Positions 35,401-47,400 of a stretch of DNA of 64,000 nt are shown here, piece after piece. The DNA comes from Aristolochia californica. Taxonomy: Eukaryota; Streptophyta; Magnoliopsida; Piperales; Aristolochiaceae. Location: positions 191,001 to 255,000 of the forward strand of contig JARWKL010000016.1 in the NCBI GenBank assembly GCA_029961685.1, written 5' to 3'. The position numbers and the translations under genes are program-made. The notes below the pieces were generated by a model. It searched no databases and was not told where the DNA came from. It saw only the letters and a program-made list of their open reading frames with translations. The first letter of the stretch is position 1. Each line of letters opens with the position of its first letter.

Positions 35401-38400
35401 AAAATGACTAACCAACTTAGGAAACCTCTTTTCCAGCTAATAAACTCAAGATCTTTGTACTTAGTAATCCATGTGGGACTATTCTTTAACACTCCCCCTC
35501 ACGTGTAGACCCTCTTTTGTGGCTCTACAAGTGGATAATTTAGGAGTAGGCAGTTAGGTGTAGGCTTTCTTTTGTGGCTCTACAAGTGGATAGTTTAGGT
35601 GTAGGCCCTCTTTTGTGGCTCTACAAGTAGATAGTTTTTAGGTGCAAGGCCACATATGAGTACCTGCTCTGATACCATATTAAGTTGGGTCCAAAGCCCA
35701 TCCCAAAATGACTAGCCAACTGAGGAAACCTCTTTTCCAGCTAATAAACTCAAAATCTTTGTACTCAGTAATCCGTGTGGGACTATTCTTTAACAACATT
35801 AAACTAAGAAAAAGTGTCATCTTTTTCAAAAAGAAAAAGCAAAATTTTGACTTCCACAAGAATACGATTTTGAATGGCTTCTTAACTTTTTTTTTTATGA
35901 AGAAAGGCTTCTTAACTTACTCTGGTAGTTTGATAAACTAAAATTTTATTAAGTGCAGCCCTAACCTGTCAACAAAAATGCGAATCTGAAAAGGATCTGA
36001 GAAATGAGTATTTTCTAGAAAATATTTGAAGAATTATAATAATGGTGGAAAACTTGGGAAGTGAACACCCATGTCGTCTTTTGTGATGTCATGGTGATCT
36101 ATGTGCAATTAAACTAGGCCAGCTACGATCTGAGAAAGTGACGGAAAATTATTTTTATTCATGTGGATGGAAAATGGACAGAAGTTTTGTGACCTAATGC
36201 TTGCTTGAACAAATTGATTAGTGGATATGTTTCTTTCTTCTGCAACATGTTTGTGTGGAGTGTATTTAAAAACCAAAAAGCAGTACTATTAATGTTTATC
36301 TGCTGCATTCAGTTAGTTTTTGGGATTGGTGTGGAATTGAGACTTTTTCTTGCTCTTCCTTTTACTACGTGATCCTGTTGGGTGTGTATTTTTTTGTGTA
36401 ATTATGTTAGTTTTTTTAATTTTTTTCAGGTTATTGATTACTGTACTCTTCCTTTGGGGAACCCTGTTGCTGAAGGACGAAGAGCTCTTATTCGAAACAT
36501 GTGGACTGAACGTATCAAAGGAACTAAAAGAAATGTTGAGGTGGATATGTTGTTTTGTTTTCATTCCTGTAGAAGATTTTTTCGAAATGGAGAGGAGTGC
36601 ATAATTTCTTTCCGATATATGCTTTCCTGTTTATTTCTTTCTTCAAGCATGGTTCTTATTTCTTCCGAAGCTTCTTCAACATGAAATGTAGGTCTGGCAA
36701 GCTCTTTTGGCAGTTCGAGCACTTGTCTTGCCGCCAATAGAAGATGTAGTATCTTGGCTCAAATTTGCTTCACTGTGCCGAAAAAGTGGTCGTATTAGTC
36801 AGGCACGTTGTACCTTAGTAAAACTCTTACAGGTTAGTTTTATATTTTGTACAAAATATGGCATTTCTCTTGGCAAATAATGGTTTTCACTCTTTTGGTA
36901 TCTGTGAATGGTCTAATTTTCCTTGTTTCTTGTCAGTTTGACCCTGAATCTTCTGTTGAAAATTCACCATATTATGGACCACCTGAGGTCATGCTTGCAT
37001 ACCTGAGGTACCAGTGGTCTCTAGGGGAGGATCACAAGAGAAAGGAAGCATTTGGAAGGTTACAGGTCTAGTATATCATCTTCTTTGTCATTACAGCTCT
37101 ATAATGACCAAATTGGAATTGATAACCTATTATGGCTGTTGTTTTATTTAAAAATTAAATGTTATTTCCAGATTGCTTGATTTCTAGACTTTGCAAAAAT
37201 CATTTATTTAGCTTTTATTTTTCAAACATTTAATACACTCCAACACCTTTCGTAACTCCTGGTGGAACCCAAGATTACTAGAAACCTCCATGTGACCATT
37301 GAGCCAAAGGCCCAAGTCACATTTATTTATCCATTTGGTCAAGTGAATATTTTTTCCTTGATAATCTATTTAATAATTTCTTGATTGCTGATTTGCGCAG
37401 GATTTGGCTATAGATCTGGCAAGCTCAACAAATATTGCTCCTGGAGCATCCAGCATGGTAGCTAATGTTTCCGGCTCCAGTGTATCATTGCTTGCTCGTG
37501 TATATCTAAAACTTGGAGCATGGCAATGGGCTCTTACTCCTGGACTGGATGATGCGTCTATACAAGGTATGAGTTACTATTTTTCTGTGAGATTTATTTG
37601 CATGTTAAGTGCGAAGGTTGTTGAACCCCTAGCATTATGGAGCATCTATCTGGTTGTCTGCATAACATATATATTGCATTCTGTTTTAAGTTCTCATTTA
37701 ATGCATGTATGATTATAAGTAAACAATATTTTTTACAGAGATATTAGTGGCGTTTCGAAATGCCACTCAATACGCAAGTGACTGGGGGAAAGCATGGCAT
37801 ACGTGGGCTCTGTTTAATACTGCAGTGATGTCTCACTATACCCTCCGAGGTTTGCCTGCAACTGCTGGGCAGTATGTTGTTGCTGCAGTCACTGGATATT
37901 TTCATTCAATAGCATGTGCAGCGACTGCAAAAGGTGTAGATGATAGTTTACAGGTGAAATCTTGATTTCTAGATGCTATTCTCTTTAATTTAGAAGGTTA
38001 ATTGTATAGTTCATGTACTTAATGATGCTGGTGCCCGCTCAAAAACTGAATTTTGCCAAAAATATCAGGAGCAAGTAAAAATGAAGAGCCAAATGTCCGT
38101 GCAAGAAATCTTGGGCCATGTTATTGCCCTTATGAGGAAATGAATTTCTTCAGTTTTCTGGATATATATTTCCTTTTTAGGGGATTCTATGAATTCATAA
38201 TTTTTTTTAATAGAGGGACAAACAGAGTCCCTGTAACGCGTAATGAGGAGCAATCCTAGTGCTTATGTCATAGAATATTGTCTTCTGCATCAGCAATTCA
38301 TGTTGCTGAATGTTTTTTTTTTTTTTTTTTTTTTGAAAATGATGTGTGTATATAACAGAGAGAGAACAATACAGAAATCAGGGGAGCAAAACCTTAACAA

Positions 38401-41400
38401 ATTGTTGCTGAATGTCTAGCAAAATCAGGTCTAACGACCTCATGTTTCTCAGTTGGTGATTCTTTCTCACTAGAGCTTGTGGGCCTCTTTCTCCCCTCTT
38501 GTATTTTCTTTGTTTATAAATGAATTTCAAGTATATATAAGCTGGTGCAGAAAAAGTTCAACCATTCTGTAGCCGTACTTATACTCCATATCTCAGTTTA
38601 GTTGTTTGAAACTAGAAGTTATTATGGGGGTACATGCTCACATTTGATTTGGTTCAAGAAAGATTCTAGATTTATTACTTGAGAAAACACCTCCTAATTT
38701 CAACTAGTAATAAGAGGAACTGGTCCAAGTTCAACATGGTATAAATGCAAATCCGAACTTTCTTTAGTGGTCCTTGTGGGTTCTATGTGGCTTAGGTGAA
38801 GAGTGTTTGTGGATGAAAATTCCACCATTATGTGGTTGTATCTATGCTCTCTGTGTCAGTCTTGTTGTCTAAAAGTAAGATTTGAAGTAGAAGATTTTGT
38901 TTCTTAAAAGATGGGTTTTTTTTTTTTTTTTTGAAAAGGATGTGATTTTATACCAGCAAACAAGACATAGGAATAATGAAAGGAGCACTCCCTTTACAAC
39001 AAGAGATTGGAGGGAGGCTCTTTACTTAGCAAAAAAGTTAGTAAAGGAAATGGTTGATCTAGGGACATTGACCAGCTATACAAAATTAAAGATACAATAT
39101 CATAATCTCATAAAATACACCCCAGTGGCGCCATGGGGGTTCAAAAGAGGAAGAGCACCATCCAATCACCACTTTGGAGTTGCCTTCAATACGGAGGGGG
39201 CCACTAAGGTAATCGTGATTGATAATGAGACCCTGAAGAAGCCTAAACACTAAGTAGATTTAGAGTAAAAAAACCCCATTCGCTTCCCCAAAATTGGCAT
39301 GCTGCTCTCTGCCTGCCTTGCTCACATCCCCTGGTGTCTCTGGCTTGAGAGAAGTAACCGGAGATTCAACTCCAAGTTCAACAATCTGGATAGTACGGTC
39401 TCTTGCGTTGTAGGTATGGTTTTTCAGCTGGCTCCACACCATGAAGGAATTTACTCCTCAGGTTGGTATCTCCCTTCGATGGAATTGGTGTCTTCCAGCC
39501 CACATAGCAGGCCCCCAGAGGACTCCGATCATGGCTGAATGGGAGCCTCCCCCCAGATATTGCATTAAACTGAATTTCGACGGAAGTGCTTTGGGTTGCC
39601 TAGGTCTGGCTGGTGGGGTTTCAGAAATCACAGTGGAGAAATTATTTTCTCCTATGTTGGGCCTATGGGCATTGCAGATTCTACCACTGCGAAGGTGAAT
39701 GCTTTTCATCTTGGGTGGAAGGTTTTCAAAGAGAGACTTCAAGGGAAGTTGCTGATAGAGGGAGACTCTAAAGTGGTCATAAGCTGGTGCTCTAATTCAA
39801 CCACTCCCCCTTGGAGGTATTGGCCAATTACTTCTTCTATTATAGATATTGTATCTTCCATTTCTTGTACTTGGAATCACATTCTTAGGTTAGCCAATTT
39901 TGTGGTTGATAGGCTAGCTAAATTTGGAACATCCCAACAATCTCTCATTGTTTGGGACGGCTCCACTTCCTTACAATTTTGCTCTTTTGAGCCTTTTAAT
40001 ATAACTCAGCACTATTTTAAAAAAAAAAAAAAAAAAGTTGAGCTGAAGGGTTCCCGAATGAGGTAGCTTCCAATTTTCCAATTTATCAAACTCCTTTTTA
40101 GTACAAAACCAGGATGAAATTTGGCCAATAATGCAACTAGAAATCTCCTCCACACTACCAAATTTGTAGTTAAATTGCCGATTAGTTTTTTTCCTTTCAA
40201 AGACTCCAAGGAATATGGGAGACACTTGCTGAGAGGAGTATTTTATAAAGCTTTGGAATATTAAGTCCTGAATGCTTTCTGACTAGTGTCAATGAGATCT
40301 TTAGGAAGGCAAAACTATAGGCCAATGTGGTTGAACAAAGAGGACCATACCCACCAAGTGAAAGTGGTGTGGAGGAGAAGATGGTTGATATTTTCCACCT
40401 CGGAGTGTAGAGAGGGCAAAGGATGCTTGGATTGGAATTGCCACGTCTCCGAAGATTTTCTCCTGTTAGGATCTTGTTGAGGTAGCCGCTTCAAAGAAAG
40501 AACTTGATTTTATAAGGAACAGAAAATGCCAAGCAATAGCAGCCTCATGCTTAACAAGGTCAGCAATCCACCCTTTGATTTGCCTGTATGCTGAGATAGA
40601 ATTTGTCGTTGCCATCAAACGCCCATATCATTTTATCTTGCACATGTCTTTGGATTCTAATGGATCCTATGCCTCCAATTAGGTGGCAGACAGCAAGGGC
40701 CTCTCCTTCAATTAGACCACGCTGAAAAAGAAGATTCCGGTTGACATTGGTACACCAGGCTACAACAACAGTGAACGATCAATGGGTGGTAATGTTCATC
40801 AAGGAGTTATAGGAATCTTTTAGTGGCCTAGTCCTACTCCACCAGCTATCCTAGAATTTTATTTTTGATCCATCACCAATGTAATAGCAGATCACTGTCT
40901 CAAATGTTAGGAGGAAGAGAGATCTCTAAAGCGGGGACAAGTTTTGGCGCTGACCTCCATTAGTCCCCCAGGAGTGCTCCCAGCATAATTTAGCAGCAAC
41001 CATAGGTCTCACATATTTGATGAGGAGTTGAATTTCCAGAGCCATTTAAGTAGGAGAGTCTGTTTCGTATCTCTAGTGAGACGGATACCAGTCCAAGGAA
41101 TTTTGGCTTACAAACTTCATTCAAGCCCACAAAATGATACTTAAATTCGTTGCCTGTATGCTGCCATACAAAGCATTTTTTAATGACTTCATCGCGGTGG
41201 CAGACGGAAGCGGGGCATGGTTTTAAAGATAGGAAGTAATTCGGAAGCCCAATAATGCACGAGTTGAGAAGAAGTTGACCCACTTTAGAAAGCAACCGCC
41301 CCCTCCAAGTGGTATGACGGCTCTCAAACTTTTCAATCATTGGTTTTATTGCATGGTTTACTTCAGGGAATCTCCTCCTTGGAGGTTTCTTCATGTTCTT

Positions 41401-44400
41401 GATGAGGTTATGGAGTATCATCAGCATCTTGACTTTCAATGGGTTCATGCAATGGCAGACTTGTTGACTTCTGATTTATACCCTCGTCCAAATAATATAA
41501 ACCATCTCATTCATGGCCCTGGCCAATTATCCTCTTCGTCTTGATATTTTGAATCAATGTTATTGAACCATTGAGATACTTGGTGATTTGAGTAACAAAC
41601 AACAAACTAACTAGAAACTTAGATAAATGATAACTGTTGACAATGACATGGAGGGAGTGGCTTGAACTCCCCTCACCACAAATATTAGAAGAAGAACCAT
41701 TAAAAACTATTGCATGAGTCAAAGAAGATGGAGTAAATGATGAGAAATGAGATGTTGTACTTATCATATGGGTAGATGCCCCCGAATTGATGACCCATTT
41801 ACCGGCAGTAGTCACATTAAGAGCAGGGATACCTGAATGGCGAAGGTAGCAAATGCAGAAGTGGATGGACCAGTTTGTGCGGAGGAGGAAGTAAGAATGG
41901 TCACATTTTCTTGTCTCTGTATCAAGCACAACATTTATTGTTTATAGATCTAGTACTGTTGCCTTTTGTAGTGCCATGGGATTCATTTGTATCAAGAATG
42001 ACCTGAAGTGCTGATTTATTACATTTGTCCAGCATCTATTAGAGCAGTGATTAATACACCCAGTTTCATTCACCTCGACAATGTACACGAGAACCCTGTC
42101 CAGTCTTTGACCTTTGCCTCCCTAATGTAGTACATGCCTAATTTTTGGAAGAAGAAAGTCATCTAGAACAATACAGCTGTTTCTATATTCGGAAAGGTAT
42201 TGCTTTCGGTATGTACTCTTGTTCAGTACTTTCTCTGTACGGAAAGTTAGCATGTTTCTACTTTTAAAAGTTTCCTAGGTTGTCTACAATCCCAATTAGG
42301 AGAGTTTTCTTTAGAAAAGTCTTTGGTTAACAAGTCTTTCTATTTGTAGTTAATTTAGGAAAGTAAAAGATTTAATAAGTTCATTACTAGTGGTTTCCAT
42401 CTCAATTATTTGTGGGAAGAACCAGTAACTGATACCAATATAGAAAGTCATCATTTAATTGTAATTAGGATGTCATTTCAATTATGGTGATCTTACTTAT
42501 TTTGGCAAGTTTTTGGGGGTTTCGAGTCTATGAATTGGTGAATTTGTTGTAACTTCTGTTAAAGGTCAGGGGTATTTTTGTAAGTTTACTATAGGGTATT
42601 GTGTTCCGGCATTCTAATTAGATAGAGATGAATTAGACATGCTCACCAATGTAATTTTTACTTTTTCATATTACTGTTTGATTGTAGTGGCACTATGGTC
42701 ATCTTTGTACGACAATAGTTTGTTAGTGGATTTTTCTCTTGTGCTGGCCGCTGCTAGTTTCAAATAGCACCTGAAAATTTAAGTTCTTCCCTTGAAACTT
42801 GAAAACTAGAAATTTCCTAGAGTTACGTAGAGGTCGAGTTATCCATATTCCAGCCTTGGCCATCAACTTTATTACAATTTGCTGTGTAGAGTTGTTGCCA
42901 ATAGAACTCCAATGTGATATTTGAATCATGCAGTATGTCCGGGGCCCGTATGAATGGTCGCTTATAATGACTGCTTTTCTTATTGATTGTTAAAGCAATG
43001 AATGTTGGTTTTGCAGGATATTCTTCGTCTTCTTACATTGTGGTTCAACCATGGAGTGACATCTGAAGTTCAAATGGCACTGCAAAAAGGCTTTTCACAT
43101 GTCAATATTGACACTTGGCTGGTCGTATTGCCTCAAATTATTGCAAGGATACACTCCAACAACCATGCTGTGAGGGAATTAATACAGTCACTTTTGGTGC
43201 GCATTGGAAGGGGCCATCCACAGGTGGGCTTCGAAGGATGCTTTGTCCTTCTAATTTAATTTGCCTCAACACATTGCAATGGTTTTTTAGATTCTGTATG
43301 TGCAACTCAGTTTATGTTGTCTAAATTTTGATGTTGTTTTCTTTTTCTTCTTCTAATTTACTTTAAGGTTTTTGAGTTTTCTTTTTTTGTTGTACTTAGC
43401 CATTTCCTTCTGTTTCATTGCCAATCTTTTTTGACTGAAAATTGGTTTACTAATTGTAAACCTTGATTTTGATACCTCTCTAACAAATTATAGATCAGAT
43501 ACCCCCTTCATTATTAGGACACCCTAGGAGCTGTCCCTTTCTCGTTTAAAAGTCTGGGGATATTGGGTGCACATCTCTTGATATATTGCAATCAGATTCT
43601 TTCATGCCACCGTGCTGCGTGACCTAACTTCTTGGCAGCAATTGCAGTTTTTTTCTAAATCGAGCTGCACTATCTGTAGAGTGGCTTTTTCATAATTATT
43701 TTGGACAATCTTAAAAACCAAGTTCCTGAAGCTTTTTTCGAATGAGTTTTCTGGGTGTTGGGAAGTACATTTAATAGAAAATTGTTGTATGTTCTACAGC
43801 AAAAGACGTCTAAACTTGTCGAAAGGAGCAACTGACAAGTTTGAATATCACCTTGTGAATTGGGAGGTGAGCCTCCCCAACAAAAGTGGTGGTTTGGGTG
43901 TAAGAAGACACTGATCTCTCAATAAGCCATTTCTCTCTAAGTGGCAATGGAGATTCAGCAGTGAAAGTGACAGTCTTTCATGGAGCATGTGATGAACCCA
44001 GAGATGTGAATCATCCCCCTCCTACCCAAATTAGAAGGTGTACTGTCTTGGCATTATAATTTGGTAAATCCTTCAAGAGTCTTCCCAAACCTGATCCAGA
44101 ATAGAAATGGCTGAAATAGCTCAGTGGAGATGTTGTTTCATATGCACTAGCACATATCACAGTCTGCCACAAATTTGTGATCATAATTTTCTAAGCCCTA
44201 CTGAAAGAAAGTTGATTTCACTTTTCTATAAGTGCATAGGAATCCCTTTTGTCCAGCACTAGGGAAGTGATGGTATCCAATTAAAATTACATTAATAATC
44301 TGGTTATCCTTTGGTTATCTTTTCTTGATAGGGAGAAAAGAATTGTGTGAGTGGTATTGCTGATCCGAATTGGGGCTCTGGTATAGATTCCTCATGATCC

Positions 44401-47400
44401 TTTGAATGTCTTTGTCATGGCTATAGGCGTGCTTAAAGTCCTGTAAGACTGTTGGAACTGGTGAGCAACCAATGATTAGTGGGTAGGGTCATGGTGTTGT
44501 GACTAAGCATTGGCTGCAGAAGTTTCTATTTTTTTTATTTTTTTTTTAGTGATTTCATTATCATATCCCAGGAGCTTCCAGTGCTTTTGAGCTGGTCAAT
44601 GTACTGTTTACTATTAGTATTTTCTCCCTATTTTGTTATTTATTTATACATGCTTAGCAAATGTGTTCCGGTCTCTTGTAGGCCCTTATGTATCCTCTAC
44701 TAGTTGCATGCAAATCCATAAGCTCATTGCGCAGGGCAGCAGCACAGGAGGTTGTTGATAAAGTTCAGCAGCATAGTGGTGTACTAGTGGACCAGGTATT
44801 TCTTGTCTTTCTAATGTGAAACTCTCAAGTTGAGTTATGCTGTTCAAGATGAGCATGGCAACTGTTTAAAATTTACAGGCACAACTTGTGTCGAAGGAGT
44901 TGATCCGGGTAGCTATTCTCTGGCATGAACTGTGGCATGAAGCTCTAGAAGAAGCTAGTCGATTGTACTTTGGTGAACATAATATTGAAGGGATGCTTGC
45001 TGTTTTGGAGCCGTTACATGCAAAACTTGAGGAGGAAGGGGAAAAAACAATAAAGGAAACTGCTTTTATTCAGGTTTCTCATGGTAGCTGGTTCACATAA
45101 AATTTGAGCATTTCACTGATTCAATTTTCTAAATATGTGTCTTTGGGTTTAGGCTTATGGTCATGAGTTGTTGGAGGCTCATGAATGCTGCTTGAAGTAC
45201 CGTAAAACTGGTAAAGATGCTGAACTTACACAGGTACTCAATACCCTTTAGATGAATGTAGTTGTTTTTTTTAGATAAAAATGAATGTAGTTGTTGACTG
45301 CAGTCTTTGCAATGTGATCTAGAAGCTAGAGCTGGGTTGGAATAAATCTAGCAAAAGTTTAAGAAAACATTGAAGAAGGAAGACACAATTTTAGTTTGGT
45401 GCAAAATTTGTTTTGAGAAAGAGCTTTCAAATTTTGTTAATATAAATTTGAAACAAGTTGAGGCATCCTTCCTCTGCCCCTTATCGATAACATCCTAGAA
45501 CTGCCTTTTCAATTAAAACTCAGTAATAGGAGATTAAGATACTTTCGTAGAGCTGCCCTTTCAACATCTGTTATAGACCTTTATGACCAGCACTTTTCAG
45601 GTCCTGTCAAAGTGCAGGAAACTCATATGTTGTCATATCTTAGCTTTCGGGATACTTTTTGTCTTAGGCATATTTATGATGTGATTATTCATATATTACA
45701 GGATTTGATGCATCAGCTATTTATCTAACTGATGATTTAGAAAAATTTGGTGTTTCAAGATCATCTATTAAAAGTTGGGAATTCTATTCCCCTTGGGCTA
45801 ATCATCCTTGGGTGAAAGAAGCAGGAAAAAAATTTGGATCAATCAAGCCTTTTTTTTTACATCTTTTGGTTGTACCGTTGTGCCCACTGTTTTGATCTGA
45901 GCTTATTTGTGCAAAACAGACCAACACAAAATCACTTGAACAGAAAATAGTCAGTTATTTTTTACTGGATAAATATTTAAGGTCTTCTGTTATTATTATT
46001 TATTTATTTTCGAAAAAGTGTATTAATAAAACGAGAGAAAATTAAAAACTTTAGAGGAGCAAGTCCCTTACAACTAGTGATTTTAGGTTAGCTCCCTGCC
46101 TAGCAAGCACTTCTGTTGCCGAATTAGCGGATCTCAGAATGTGAGTCCAAATACAAAAAACAATTGAGGTAATTTCTAAAATTTCTCGAAAGGTATCCCA
46201 ATGCCGCCACAGGGGAGGGGAAGCATTCTCACACCATCCAATAACCACTTTTGAGTCTCCTTCGATATGAAGAGGACTGCTGCAATTGTCTCTGAAGATG
46301 CGGAGACCGAAGAGGAGGTCATGTAGCTCTGCAGACGTAGAGTTGGATATGCCTAGAGGGCCGGCATAAGAGAAAAGCTGATTGCCAGAATGGTGTGAAA
46401 TAACCCCTCCGAAACCCGAAATCCCTGGATTACCAAGAGACGAGCCGTCAAAGTTTAACTTAAGGTAACCAGGTTCTGGAGGAGTCCATTCTTGCAAAAC
46501 CGGGATCTTTGTCCCATAATGCATCATAACCAAATTTCTCCAGGTTTCACGGATAGGGGTGCCCAAAAAAGAAGAGAAGGCTTTCTTAGTCAGAAGCCAA
46601 GTAGATATATGACCCACCACTCAGTCCGCTACCTGATCTGCAGATAAGGTCTTCTGTTATTTCTATTCATTCAAATGATCAAATACGTTTTCTTTCAGGC
46701 TTGGGATCTTTATTATCATGTATTCAGACGCATAGATAAGCAACTTCCAAGTCTCACCACCCTTGATTTGCAGGTAACAATCATATTTACATTTTTTGTG
46801 TATGAATTGTATGAATGAACATTCACACTTTTTACTAAAAAAAAAAAAAAAAAAATTGTATGAATGAGCCATTTCCAAAAGAAAATGTATAAATGAGATT
46901 GTTAATGGTTAGATTTCTCATCATCTGTAAAATGCAGTTTGTTTCCCCAGAGTTACTTAGTTGTCGAAATTTAGAGCTTGCTGTGCCTGGAACATACCGT
47001 GTTGGTAATGTGCCTGCAATATCTTTTTTCTTTTTCTTTTTTTCCTTTTTGAAGGTCTGTCATTTATATGTTATATCATTCATTAAGCAGGATCACCTGT
47101 TGTGACAATAGCTTCATTTGCACCACAACTTGTGGTAATAACATCTAAACAAAGGCCTCGTAAGTTGACAATTTATGGAAGTAATGGAGAAGATTATGCC
47201 TTCTTGCTGAAGGGCCATGAAGATTTGCGACAGGATGAGCGTGTCATGCAGGTCTAGTATTATTTCCTTTTCCTTTAAATCTTCCGTTTGTCCAGTTATT
47301 TGTGTGAATTTCCCGTGTGGAAGATATTCTTTGAACCATTGAATGGAGTGGAAAAATGAGGCTTCAATTTTTTTAGTGAGTTGTTTTTTATCAAAGCGAA

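Larger units (their letters stand above)
9711..43223 (+). other. TOR: TOR: FAT domain exons and their giant introns
   Basis: Fourteen exons from 9711 to 43223 encode the FAT helical-repeat domain that wraps the kinase (stretches such as [46 protein letters not shown]). The small exon 26096-26164 (23 codons) sits alone between a 13.4-kb and a 10.3-kb intron. All exon phases match across these introns, so the insertions have not broken the coding sequence. The exact FAT start is approximate. Confidence 0.8.
44682..46773 (+). other. TOR: TOR: FRB domain exons
   Basis: Exons 44682-44795, 44879-45073, 45153-45233 and 46699-46773. Local residues about 829-945 hold the FKBP12-rapamycin binding four-helix bundle: [16 protein letters not shown] opens it and [12 protein letters not shown] closes it. 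Trp and Tyr positions known to contact rapamycin in the family are present. A young LINE (45995-46644) sits in the intron just before the last FRB exon. Confidence 0.9.

Noticed and set aside
41275..41544. 89-residue plus-strand frame
   Set aside because: It overlaps the minus-strand LINE thumb and Copia fragments; I could not match it to any family, and it is probably a shadow frame.
46051..46620. Host RNase H gene
   Set aside because: It is inside a 17-bp-TSD LINE insertion, has relatives at the 3' end of every LINE here, and lacks its own promoter or introns.
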